Source of the DNA: Corynespora cassiicola | Lineage: Eukaryota; Ascomycota; Dothideomycetes; Pleosporales; Corynesporascaceae | Length of the DNA: 64,000 nt | Assembly (NCBI GenBank): GCA_022059125.1 | Contig: JAEUWY010000002.1 | Span: forward strand, 5,270,001-5,334,000 | Direction: 5' to 3' | Part shown: positions 11,769 to 21,180 of the stretch, piece by piece | How the letters are laid out: each line of letters starts with the position of its first letter | Numbering within the stretch: position 1 is the first letter of the stretch | Program-made: the position numbers and the translations under genes | Notes under the pieces: model-generated | What the model saw: the letters and a program-made list of their open reading frames with translations, nothing else | Told to the model about the DNA's origin: nothing | The model's database searches: none

Positions 11769-12821
11769 TCATCTGTCCTCCTTCTCCCTCTGCTCAATCT
11801 CAAAAAGCATTTTAAAGCTGTCCAAAATCGTCTCCTCAAACCCCCTATAGCTCACTCCCAGCACTTCTTCCACCTCCGATCCATCTACCTTGTAGATCGT
11901 CTTCTCAGCCATCTCTCTACCCGTTCCTGGCTCACCAACGGGCAACCTCTCCCCTTGCCCCCCCTCCAAACCCTCCCTCGCAACATCCACAACACTCTGC
12001 CAATCAAACTCCCTCGCCACCAAAAACCTCTTCCCATCCCCTCCACTCTTCTCAAACGCCCTAACCATCATAGCAGCCAAATCCCTCACATCCACCATCC
12101 CCGCAAACTCCAGCTGCGGAAGCCTCCCCGCATCCACCAACACCCACAAAAACCTCACCGTGGACCGCACCCCCTCCAACGCGTCAATCCGCTCCACATG
12201 CGGCCCCAACACCATGCTAGGGCACAGACAAACGATTCCCCACGCAGGCCTATGCTCCTCCATCCACTCCCACACCGCGCGTTCGGACAGCGCCTTGGAC
12301 GCCGTGTACGCAGCTACATGGTCCGCTAGCCCCGCCGCCTGCGCGAACGTCACGGGATTCCAGTCCCGCGCCGTGTACGTGTACCCGATACGCGGATCCT
12401 GTGCGTGGTCCAGCATGGCGGAGAGTGAGGAGAGGTGCACGACTTTCTCGAAGCGCGAGGTGTCGGCGTAGAGGTGGATGGCGTCGAGGAGGGCGGTGGC
12501 GGAGGCGATGGCGGGGTGCAGCATGTCGTTTGCGATGGAGGGGACGGGGTAGCAGGCGGGGCTCGCGGTGTGGATTGCGCCGGTGATGGTGTGGTCGATG
12601 GCGGCGGAGAGGGAGGTTGGGGTGGTTAGGTCGGGGACGAGGGAGAGGGTTAGGCGGGGGCTGTGGTGGGTGGGGAAGGTGGATTGGACGAGGGTGGCGG
12701 CTTTTTGGGAGCGGACTGTGCCGCGGACATTGTAGCCTGCGGTCAGGAGGGTTTGGATTATGTGGAGGGCTATGTAGCCGTTTGCGCCGGTGACGAGGAT
12801 GGTGTGGTCGGAGGGAGCCAT
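11769..12821 (-). CDS. NAD(P)-dependent extended short-chain reductase (dihydroflavonol-reductase/epimerase-like)
   Basis: Single-exon gene of 350 residues, the normal length for this group. The N-terminal Rossmann motif reads TGANGYIA (residues about 11-18). A YTASK active site (YxxxK) follows near residue 177, with the upstream HLSSLSAM strand giving the catalytic Ser. These features place it with the dihydroflavonol-4-reductase and ketoreductase-like extended SDRs, enzymes that reduce carbonyls or aldehydes with NADPH. The exact substrate is not predictable. No secretion signal is present, so a cytosolic location is likely. The coding strand is strongly C-rich in its first half and G-rich in its second half, with a marked change of wobble-base use within one uninterrupted frame. 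Confidence 0.88.
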   Translation of the reverse strand: MAPSDHTILVTGANGYIALHIIQTLLTAGYNVRGTVRSQKAATLVQSTFPTHHSPRLTLSLVPDLTTPTSLSAAIDHTITGAIHTASPACYPVPSIANDMLHPAIASATALLDAIHLYADTSRFEKVVHLSSLSAMLDHAQDPRIGYTYTARDWNPVTFAQAAGLADHVAAYTASKALSERAVWEWMEEHRPAWGIVCLCPSMVLGPHVERIDALEGVRSTVRFLWVLVDAGRLPQLEFAGMVDVRDLAAMMVRAFEKSGGDGKRFLVAREFDWQSVVDVAREGLEGGQGERLPVGEPGTGREMAEKTIYKVDGSEVEEVLGVSYRGFEETILDSFKMLFEIEQREKEDR

Positions 12822-13045
12822 GGTGGGTTGAGCGGGGTTGTTGGAGGTGACTGTGTATTTGCAAATGTTGTTGAAGGATATGATACTTGAGGTGGATATT
12901 TAAACATCTTTGTGCGTTCCATGGGACACGGATATAGCACGTCCGCAAGATAAGTGAGACTGGTACAGGGATGACTCCGGACAGTCTGCTATCAGAACAA
13001 GCACCCACCACGACCATCCGACTTTCTTGAGAATATTATCTCCGT

Positions 13046-13423
13046 TTAAATGGTATGAAGATATAGATCAAAGTGTTTTTGAGAGTATTTGACGGACGAA
13101 TCGTGCCCGTCCTGCACACGAAATGATATCGGAGCTACGCCGACTGCGAACCAAGTCCCTGCACCTGCCCCACAAACCTTCAAATGTAGGAAATATTTGT
13201 CGAATATAAAAAAATGGCCCACTGTATCTCCGGAACTATCGGTTTTAACAGCTGATGAATTGCATTCGGCACCAACGTAGTCCCATGGCGGCGTTTCGGC
13301 CCAACTCCATGCCCGATGATCGCCAAGCGCCATTAAGGCATCAGAAACGCTCCACTTTCTGGTGTACCTAATGCTACTGGATGTGCTGGAGCTCCTGAGG
13401 GGCACGAGAACTTTGAGATACAT
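13046..13423 (-). CDS. Hypothetical small protein (uncertain)
   Basis: A 125-codon frame with fairly protein-like composition, including Trp-rich WSWAETPPWDYVGAECNSS and KVCGAGAGTWFAVGVAP. No family is recognised, no signal peptide is evident, and the residues GVAP and FDKYFLHLK do not match a motif I know. A weak TATA-like GATATAAG lies only about 10 bases before the ATG, which is too close for a normal promoter. It could be a fragment or a chance frame; codon choice is not decisive. Confidence 0.25.
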   Translation of the reverse strand: MYLKVLVPLRSSSTSSSIRYTRKWSVSDALMALGDHRAWSWAETPPWDYVGAECNSSAVKTDSSGDTVGHFFIFDKYFLHLKVCGAGAGTWFAVGVAPISFRVQDGHDSSVKYSQKHFDLYLHTI

Positions 13424-13999
13424 CTTTCTGAGTACTTATATCTTCCCTGCTCTCATCTTTAGCCTCAACTACATACCAGAACGTCGAAGTAACACACAAG
13501 TACTGGTGGGAGAGTCCAAAAAACCCAAAAAGAACACATAAGGATCCGCTTCAAACATGATGCGAATACAAAAAAAAGAGTATGGTCAACCTCAACTCTT
13601 CGGGGTAGCTTCTACGCAATGTCCTATAGTGGAACTTAAGAAGTAGCGTCAGCTTCGATGATATTCCCTGAATTCAATTTGCAGCCGGTGCTACTGAGTG
13701 TCTTTTCACGTTTTCTTCGCACTCATCTACCACAATTTAGTAGGCTTCGAGTCAAATATGTTTGTTTTTGGTCTTAGTTCCGGCTAGTATAACGTTTCCG
13801 TCATTATTCTATAATATCATAAGAGACGTATGTAATGGAAGACGTGACATAGAGCTTCTATTCTCTGGAAGAACAAGAAGAATCAAAAACGAAGAAGTTA
13901 CACTAGCTGGTAATGGATGCTGAGCTCAAGGCACTAATGAAACCCGAGTAGCCTTTGGATTAATATAACCTACATTACCAGTCGTGATAGAGTAGTACA
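13424..13999. other. Intergenic, AT-rich
   Basis: No coding potential seen. It leads into the inverted repeat at 14000-14094. Confidence 0.5.
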
Positions 14000-14094
14000 G
14001 GTAGCCTCGACTGTTGAAGAAATTTGAGCAAGCTACTGGGTTTAATCATAATATCCAGTAGCATATGCAAATTACTTCAACAGTGGAGGCTACT
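14000..14094. repeat. Imperfect 40-bp inverted repeat (hairpin)
   Basis: Left arm 14000-14039 and right arm 14055-14094 are reverse complements with 7 mismatches in 40 positions, four of them clustered at one internal bulge. The loop is 15 nt and AT-rich. Outer ends contain GTAGCCTC/GAGGCTAC, the core GACTGTTGAAG pairs with CTTCAACAGTG, and the inner ends CTACTGG/CCAGTAG match fully. It lies about 115 bp beyond the TIM17 stop codon. It may be a miniature inverted-repeat element or a structured transcript end. Confidence 0.8.
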
Positions 14095-14209
14095 TTTAAC
14101 ACTTTCAAGGAAGGGAAAGACTCTGCCATAAAACGCCCTACCCAATGTTCATAAATCGTAGAAATCATGTACTTGATCTCCACCCGGAAAGGTGCAGCAG
14201 TCCCACTGT

Positions 14210-14850
14210 TTAGGCGATCGCTGGCTGCTGGGGTGGCGGCGGCGGGGCTTCGAGGCGAGTATTATTCTCTGCCATCATGCGGCCGAACGCTATGCCGACA
14301 CCTTCAATAACGGCAAGCAGAACTGCACAACCAATGGCATTGTTTCGCATGGCTCGGGCGCCGCCTCGTACCGCCAGGGCACCACCAGTGAAGAAGCCGC
14401 CGATGATGGCATTCCACGGGTCTTCCTTCTTCCTGTCTATTGTGAGATTGGCGCTCTCAACGATACGTGCATGCTCCAAGCGCACCTAACGCCCTTGACG
14501 GCGCAGTCAAATGTCGAAAATAGGCCTCCCCATACGCCAAAGTTGCCCCCCAGCACGGGTGCCCGCGCTTTGACGGCGGTAATGGCGCCGATCCGTCTCT
14601 CGCCGTACGGAGAATTTCTGCAAAGGCGATCAGAAAAGTCCGAGAGCGCCTGGTTGTGGAATTGGCCTACCGAAACCCTTTGATTCCGTGCCATATAGCT
14701 CCGCCGATGGCCTGAGGATGGTAAGCATCCGGATCCGTGACGTAATGGTGGACATTGAGTTTAGGACGGTGGAAGACGTACGCCCATGCAAAAAGCACCT
14801 CCAAAGTCGCTGAGGGCGACCCAGGGGCAGGGATCTCTACTATGGTCCAT
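14210..14850 (-). CDS. tim17: Mitochondrial inner-membrane translocase subunit Tim17
   Basis: Core membrane subunit of the TIM23 presequence translocase. Four exons are needed: 14850-14782, 14711-14671, 14617-14486 and 14432-14210 (154 residues, usual size). Donors are GTACGT, GTAGGC and GTGCGC; acceptors are TCAG, GCAG and ACAG. The assembled start [20 protein letters not shown] is the classical Tim17 N-terminus. It continues through [58 protein letters not shown] and [12 protein letters not shown]. Four membrane spans with GxxxG-type glycines are visible, and the tail is Pro-rich ([10 protein letters not shown]). The very small second exon (41 nt) and lack of a long open frame make the gene easy to miss. 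The gene is divergent from the F-box gene. Confidence 0.95.
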
Positions 14851-15870
14851 GTTGGAGTGTCATGGAGGTGAGGTTGGAGAACGGAAGCTGGGGAAGCATC
14901 CGTGGAATGGCGGGGAAACCGAGCTAGTCCTGAAGCGGAAGTGACAGTAGGATCACGTGAGTAAGCTGCCCGGGCGATCACACTTCAACCTTGGAGGGAG
15001 GTTTGTTAGTCTCCACCTAGATACCCTTCGATGATCAATCTGAGTGTGGTCATTGGAATACCATTGGGTTTGAATTTTGGTCTTGTCATTGACTGAGTGG
15101 GAGTGGGGCGCACCACTACCTAGGTAAGTACCTGGTAGTCATGCCTTCGCCGAGGTCGTCAGTGAACGGGCCTAGGTGGCGCCTGCGAATGCACTATTCC
15201 AGAGGCTTCATTGAAGCGACATTGTGAGAGCCGCCTGAGATATCAATGCCTAGGTACCCAGGTACTGAGGTGGCCGTTCATTTGATGAGTGCGTGAGAGG
15301 AATACGGCGCCTGTTTTGCAGGACTAGCTAAACACCATCAAGGTAGCCGATTGTTCTCAGTTAAGGGTGCGCAAATAGTGTTTTCGCGACCGTGCAGGCA
15401 CTCGAACTGTAAATGAATGAGTGATTTGTAACGGGTCAAAAATAGTCATGATGGCACATGGTTGTTGATAGTTGGACGGGATGCAAAAGCCCTGGAGTCG
15501 CGGCATGACGCGATACCAACACGCCAAAACGCGCTAGTGGCGTACGTCGAGTTCCTTCCGTCGCGACTCATATCGTTTCAAAGGCATAATTAGGTACCGT
15601 GTGGACTTGTCAGGTTCTTGTTCGTGGATTGCATCCGTGATTCCCCTCGGTGCCTGAACTGCTCTAGGCATCCAGTCGGAATTGGGAATAGCGTCCCGTT
15701 GTTGCCTGAAACTGCCCAGGTGCTATGAGGCACGGGCTAGCCGTCAACTCAACTTCGGTATTCTCATGTTCTGCCCGATGAAATCTCTTAGATATAAAAT
15801 CCGGCTTGTGCCCCCCTCGCTGCAATTGAGACGTCCTGTCTATCAATTCACCAACCATCGAGCCAACATC
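14851..15870. other. Intergenic region with repeated CCTAGGT motifs
   Basis: About 1 kb between the divergent TIM17 and F-box genes. CCTAGGT occurs near 15118, 15171 and 15250, twice followed by further GGTA/TACC half-sites. No gene is seen. The right end carries the TATA box of the F-box gene. Confidence 0.55.
15793..15799 (+). promoter_or_regulatory. TATA box of the F-box gene
   Basis: TATAAAA lies 72 bp upstream of the ATG at 15871, followed by a pyrimidine-rich stretch suitable for a transcription start. This supports the internal start rather than an upstream frame extension. Confidence 0.6.
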
Positions 15871-17277
15871 ATGTCTTTGCAATCCGGTTTCGCTGGCTTT
15901 CAAACCAATACTTCATCTTTGCAGCGCGACGCCAGGCTTCTTAACCTCCCAACAGAGATAGTCGAGCACGTGGTCAAGCAAGTTGACGACAGGAAGGACC
16001 TTTCGAATGCTCGGCTGGCTTGCAAAACATTGGATAAACATGCTGCCAAGGAGCTCTTCAAAGAGGTATTTATCTCTCCGGAGAAAGAGCATGTGGACAA
16101 TTGGACTAGTACCAGCCGGGATGATGAAATCCGACTAATGGCTCGTCATGCCATCATCCACACTCATTCCGACATTGAAGATCACGGGCTTGGCTCCTAC
16201 AGGGAGGAAGAAGAGGTTGGCGACGACTTCGAAGAGGCCGTCAGCGCGCTGGCCATGTTTCCCAACCTCGAGTCCGTCGAGATTGGCTTTACTCCAGAAT
16301 GCATAGGTTCAGAGCACACATACTGGCAAGAAGTCGCCGAGGATGCGGAGCACCGCGAGAACATGCTGAGGCTCATCTTCCGTGCCATCAAGATGCGCGC
16401 GGCGGCCGATCCGAACAACAGGACGATTCGCAAGTTGACCATCGTTAACCTTCAAAATATCCCCCTTCGGAAATTCACTTCCTCTGACCTCTTTCGCGAC
16501 GTTATGGGCCAACTGGAAGAGCTACATGTAACAATGACTCACGAATATAACGAGCACGGGCCCGATCACGACTACACAAAGATCGAGTTGCAGACTTTCC
16601 CTCGTTATTTCTGCTCGCACTGGCTTGAACCCATCTCGGCGAACCTGAAGGCACTGTCCATCTACCACGAGCATGAAAATTGGGGGCCCTTCCCGGGGAG
16701 ATTTAACCCGAGCCATATCTCCTTCCCAAAACTCGAGACACTGGCTTTGGGCTATTACACCATTGCGCACGACGACGACCTCGACTGGATTCTTGCCATC
16801 AAGTCACTGAAAAAGCTCGTCCTAGCCAATTGCATGATAGCCTCCTGGATTCGCATCGATACAAGCAATATGGAACAGTGGCAACCCGAGACGCACGATT
16901 GGGTCGAGATGCCAGAAGAAGACGAAGAAACCTGGAGTCAGAAGTTCCAGTACAGGGGGGAATGGAATCAGCATCTTGACCGCATCGCAGAGGGCCTTCC
17001 GAACCTGGTTGACTTTGGCTTTGATACGGGCTATAGTTCCAAGTGCGGCATGGCTAAGCGCGACAGCTGTGGTGTTAGAATCTCTCCTCGGAGATATATT
17101 TGTTTCGATAATGGCATCTTGCCGACGCACTGGCCCGAAGCGGATGGCCAGGGAAATTTGCATTCGTGGCTTGATGAAGGGTTCCCGATAGACATGCACG
17201 CAGAAACCCTCGAGAAGGATCAGGAGAGCCTGGACAAACTGATGAGCAAGATCAAAAGTAGAACCCAACTAGCGTAA
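15871..17277 (+). CDS. F-box-like protein
   Basis: Single-exon gene of 468 residues. The N-terminal segment at about 24-60 (LLNLPTEIVEHVVKQVDDRKDLSNARLACKTL in sense, given here only as the key pattern LPTEIV...DL..ARL.CK) fits an F-box, which would bind Skp1 in an SCF ubiquitin ligase. The rest resembles a degenerate leucine-rich fold: repeated hydrophobic strands such as FPNLESVEIGF, LKALSIYHEH, FPKLETLALGYY and LKKLVLANC. The protein is rich in Asp and Glu, with an acidic stretch near 113-125. The frame is open further upstream, but the TATA box and the AACATCATG context favour the ATG at 15871. Fungal genomes carry many such proteins; the target is unknown. Confidence 0.82.
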   Translation: MSLQSGFAGFQTNTSSLQRDARLLNLPTEIVEHVVKQVDDRKDLSNARLACKTLDKHAAKELFKEVFISPEKEHVDNWTSTSRDDEIRLMARHAIIHTHSDIEDHGLGSYREEEEVGDDFEEAVSALAMFPNLESVEIGFTPECIGSEHTYWQEVAEDAEHRENMLRLIFRAIKMRAAADPNNRTIRKLTIVNLQNIPLRKFTSSDLFRDVMGQLEELHVTMTHEYNEHGPDHDYTKIELQTFPRYFCSHWLEPISANLKALSIYHEHENWGPFPGRFNPSHISFPKLETLALGYYTIAHDDDLDWILAIKSLKKLVLANCMIASWIRIDTSNMEQWQPETHDWVEMPEEDEETWSQKFQYRGEWNQHLDRIAEGLPNLVDFGFDTGYSSKCGMAKRDSCGVRISPRRYICFDNGILPTHWPEADGQGNLHSWLDEGFPIDMHAETLEKDQESLDKLMSKIKSRTQLA

Positions 17278-17818
17278 TTGCTGTGGTAGGGTACTTTGAA
17301 CATTGACCCGCGATCATGGACTGAAGGGTCTCTTGTTAGCCGCTGATGCTCCCTTTGGATGGTACTTTTTCTTTTGTCTCAATATACATACTTTCTATCC
17401 TCTACCTTTCCCCCTAAGCCTGGCGTCCACAGCCCACTACCCAGTGTCTATAATATTCGAGTAGCATTTGGCGGCCCACAGGCTATCATGGTAGCAAATC
17501 CGAACTTACAGCGCGCAAACCCAATCTATTTATCTTTATTGTCGATCTCCTGAAGTCTCTGATGGGTATCACCAACTCGGGCGGGACCATCACTACGACC
17601 GCTCCAAAGGAGGGTCAATGGGTCACGAGTTACACAACCGTTCCAAGCATGCGAGAAGACACGCTCTCAACATTCGGTGCGAATTGTTCATCCGAAGAAA
17701 AAAATTGGGGGCGTCACTAGCCATGCAGGACTTCCTCTTGGCATGCAGCTGTCTGGATCTCTCGGTCGATCATTTCGAATGCATGGCTTATCCTTATATA
17801 TAGCATTTACTATTTCAA
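17278..17818. other. Intergenic after the F-box gene
   Basis: 3' flank of the F-box gene with no supported coding region. Confidence 0.5.
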
Positions 17819-17865
17819 GTCACAGGTAGATTTAGTAGTACAGATTACTACTTTAAATCTGTGAC
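17819..17865. repeat. Short inverted repeat with GTCACAG/CTGTGAC ends
   Basis: GTCACAG at 17819-17825 pairs with CTGTGAC at 17859-17865, and the pairing continues inward through TTTA/TAAA and TAGTA/TACTA with a small bulge. Composition changes sharply from AT-rich to GC-rich DNA just downstream. Confidence 0.6.
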
Positions 17866-19317
17866 CAAAAAAAAGTATTTATAATTTCTGTAAAAATGAC
17901 TATTCTGGCAGAGTTGGTTTCTGGGAACGGTTGGAGGGATGCTACCCTGCTATGCCAGGCACCGTCAGTACAGGCCCAAGAGATGGCGCAGATCACTTGC
18001 GCAACTCAACGTCTGCATGATTCAGATTCCAGTGCCTGTCATCCCATGCCCGGGCGGACGGAACTGGGCAGTCTTGGGCCGTGGCGTCGACGAAGTGTCG
18101 ACACACTGGGCCAGGCAGACGAGGCGGGCTGGCCAGGTCCGAGGGTGCTCTGGCTGGACTGCTATCCTCGAGACGACGTCGGCTTGACTCGGTACGTTTC
18201 CGAGAAGCCGACAGCACGAAGCAGTGCTCTCGGCAGACGGGGGCCAGGGAGAAGCGAGGGGCAACGCCACCACGGAGGCAGAAGGTTCCAGAGGAATTGG
18301 AGGCGGGCGGCAGGGGCCCAGGCGGAAAAGGAGAAAGTGATGTTCCCGGTGGCGGACCAAGTTGGGAGGCAGTCGGAAAGCCAGGAGGTGATATTACCAA
18401 TCCTCTTTCGATGTTAGCGCAGCACGGTCTTCCAGAAGGCCGACCTGCAAGTCAACGTCCTGGTCGACATCCCCGAACCCCAACAGCCTGTACCTGTCTA
18501 TCCGCCATCGAAGACATCGCTCGCTGCGGCCGACCGTCCTCTTCCCGGCTTCCACGTCTGTTTGCTGATCTGCCGGTGCGTTCTGGTGGGCACCGACGAA
18601 CACGTAGGCCTTGGCAGTTGGCGAATCTACCTCTCCCCCAATTTTGGGACCCAACGCTCCCCACCCCCTCCCACTCGATTCGAGGCCGTCGCAGAGACAC
18701 TGCGAGAGCTGCTGAGGCGTGGGCCGTCCTTTATCGTGCGGCACAGCACCGGTGGGCACAATGTAAGTCGGGTGCCGAGGAGCAGAGAGGGGGACTTCCG
18801 ACCACCGCTAACCTGCCACCAGTGACTGTCGTTTTCCCCTGGCGCACACCACCCTACAAATAAGGTGCGTTTCCCTCTCCCATCGCCGCCGTCCGCAGCA
18901 TCGCCCCGACCCGGGACCGCAGAGGAGGAGCAAGAAGAGGACCTTTATTTTTTTGAGCGCTGGAGGAGCTGGCTGAAGGCCGGGTCGGGAGTGGCGGTGC
19001 GGGCGAGCTGGCAGTGCGTGCGCGCGGGACGTGGTGCTGATGAAAAAAAAAGGGATTTACCGGACTGCGATCTATTAGAAGCCGCGGGGAAACCGGCAAC
19101 CCCGTCTTGACCTGGGATAATTGCTTGCGGCTGGAGTCAGATTGGAGGAGATCCCGCCATCACCATGGCAGCGGCGACTGCTGGTAAGTAGTTGGCCTGA
19201 GGGAGGGGCTGCGGGACGTCGTCCCCTCCCCCAGCTTCTTTCCCATTTTTTTTCCTCTTTGCCCTCTGCTTTCACACACTCCCCCCCCTTCGCTTTCACT
19301 CCGACGTGCCCGCCGCA
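17866..19317. other. GC-rich region upstream of the 19.3-kb gene
   Basis: Several overlapping frames of 80-260 codons exist on both strands (for example 18081-18863). They are Arg/Pro/Gly-rich, as expected of random GC-rich DNA, and no family motif is seen. It probably contains the promoter and long leader of the gene starting at 19318; a CT-rich tract lies at 19220-19290. Confidence 0.5.
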
Positions 19318-21180
19318 ATGGCTTTCCTCCCCGCTCTCTCGGCGTACCTTTTTAACACGCTCCTCCACCTTGCAGGCTACTCGTCGCCCCTGCGCTCCCC
19401 ACCCGATTCTGCCCAATCCATGCGGTTCCCTGACCGACCCATACACCCGCTGCCCCGCAGGCGCCTGCGCTCCAAGCTCAGCCCGGAGCAGATCCAGTCG
19501 ATAGAGTATCCGCCTGCGCCGCCCTCGACCGGCCCGCTGTTCAACTTCCCCTACTCGTCGACCCCGGAGCGGAGCAGCAGGCCCTTTGAGCGCAGCAACG
19601 TGGACCACCACGCCTGCCACTGCGGCCACAACCACTCCGAGGTCGAGAGCGAGGAGGACGACGACGAGCGGGGCCCCCCTCTGCCGTCTTCGCCGAGCTA
19701 TCACTACAGTCGCAACCTGCCAGGGAAGCAGCTGACTCAAGGCGCGGGTGCCTATCCCAAGCCCGGGTCCACCTCTTCGTCGGCAGACGGCTACGAGTCG
19801 TTCGAGAACACAAACAACAAGAAGAAGCGCAAGATCCCCAACATGGGCAGCAATGGCGCGCACCACGCGAACCTCTCGGCAGAGATGGCGAGCATGGGCA
19901 TCTCTCACCCGCATGATGCGGCAGCCCTCGACGAGCTGAGCGACGGTGCGGGGCGCTACTACGCGTCGGCGCCCACGACTCCCCAGCACAGCACATCGGG
20001 TACGGGCATCTCGGGCGCAGGCAGAGGGCGGTTTGGACGGTCTGGCTCTGGCCGGTCAGAGCGGCGGGTGCTGGCAACGTCGACCAGCGTCGCAAACTCC
20101 AAGGCGACAAGCAAACGTACGGCTTCACCTCGGAGAGACGGGTCTTCTTCTCGTCAATTGGACGTCCGTGCGCTGACTATTAATTCTGCAGGACCCCCGG
20201 ACCAGGGCGGTATCATCTCCACTGCCATTGCAAACGCTCAAGCAACACCCCCGTCGCAGGGCCAAGGCAACGAGAACGTCAGTCTGCTTCATCAGGAAGC
20301 AACAAAGGCCACCGCCAACAAGACACAGTTCACCTTCACCTGCGGTTCCGACTCGGCTAACAAGATGGTTTGGCCCGGCCAAGAAAACGGCCCGTACCCT
20401 CAACCTCCGGGCGCCTATCCCGCCGCCGCACCTCCGCCCCACGCCCAGGCACGAACCTCCCGCCCTTACCCGCCCGTCCACCGTCCTGGCGATCCTCCCG
20501 GAGTGACGCTGGCAACCCAGGGCACCCAGACAAGTCCCAATATGAACGGAAATCACGCTCCCGCTCCCAAGGGAGTTGCACCACCTCAGAAGGGCGCTCA
20601 GCCAAACAACCAACAAGCTCCGGCCCCACGTAAGCCCCGCCGTAGCGCTGCAAAACTTTATGCCTATGCCGCTCGCAAGCGCCGCATCCAGCAAGAGTAC
20701 GCCAACTTTCACAATCCTCCAAATCCTCCGTGGATTTGCGAGTTTTGCGAGTACGAGGACATATTCGGTCGCCCTCCGGAGGCTCTGATAAGGCAGTACG
20801 AGATCAAGGACAGGAAGGAGCGGAAGCGTTTGGCAGAGAAGAAGCGTCTGTTGGAGAAGGCGCGTATGAAGGGACGCAAGGGCAAAAAAGCAAGCAAGAA
20901 GGCGCAGAACAACGCGAACAATGCTCAGTATAATCAAAACCCTCCACCCGGTGGCTACGATCGTCGAGCCGACAATAGTTCCATGGATGGTCAACCGGAC
21001 GAGTACTACGATGACGACTACGACGACGTCCCGCCTCAGCCTCCTGCTCCGGACAGGGCCTATGGTCACCATCATCAATGCACCGGCCATTGCCAGGGCC
21101 ATGCTCCCAAACCTCCTGGCATACCGCCCGGTGACCCTCGAGCTGCTGGGGGAACCAAGCCTGTCGCCAATGGCGCCTAG
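19318..21180 (+). CDS. Disordered Pro-rich protein with basic C-terminal helix (unknown function)
   Basis: Open frame of 620 residues from the ATG at 19318 (MAFLPALSAYLF). A likely 75-nt intron (20117-20191, GTACGG to TGCAG with a CTGAC branch) is in frame; splicing it joins TSKR to PPDQGG and leaves 595 residues. The N-terminus has a hydrophobic stretch, then a LRSKLSPEQIQSIEYP block and a HACHCGHNH cluster. The middle is low-complexity Ser/Pro/Gln. The best-folded part is near 480-545: WICEFCEYEDIFGRPPEA followed by a highly charged Lys/Arg/Glu helix (DRKERKRLAEKKRLLEKA). CxxC and a terminal CTGHCQGH suggest metal binding. I do not recognise a named family. Confidence 0.75.
   Translation: MAFLPALSAYLFNTLLHLAGYSSPLRSPPDSAQSMRFPDRPIHPLPRRRLRSKLSPEQIQSIEYPPAPPSTGPLFNFPYSSTPERSSRPFERSNVDHHACHCGHNHSEVESEEDDDERGPPLPSSPSYHYSRNLPGKQLTQGAGAYPKPGSTSSSADGYESFENTNNKKKRKIPNMGSNGAHHANLSAEMASMGISHPHDAAALDELSDGAGRYYASAPTTPQHSTSGTGISGAGRGRFGRSGSGRSERRVLATSTSVANSKATSKRTASPRRDGSSSRQLDVRALTINSAGPPDQGGIISTAIANAQATPPSQGQGNENVSLLHQEATKATANKTQFTFTCGSDSANKMVWPGQENGPYPQPPGAYPAAAPPPHAQARTSRPYPPVHRPGDPPGVTLATQGTQTSPNMNGNHAPAPKGVAPPQKGAQPNNQQAPAPRKPRRSAAKLYAYAARKRRIQQEYANFHNPPNPPWICEFCEYEDIFGRPPEALIRQYEIKDRKERKRLAEKKRLLEKARMKGRKGKKASKKAQNNANNAQYNQNPPPGGYDRRADNSSMDGQPDEYYDDDYDDVPPQPPAPDRAYGHHHQCTGHCQGHAPKPPGIPPGDPRAAGGTKPVANGA

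Noticed and set aside
12250..13017. 255-codon minus-strand frame over the reductase gene
   Set aside because: Shadow of the reductase on the same strand in another frame; His/Pro/Arg-rich translation without motifs.
18081..18863. 260-codon Arg/Pro/Gly-rich plus-strand frame
   Set aside because: Composition expected of GC-rich noncoding DNA, overlapped by equally long frames on the other strand.
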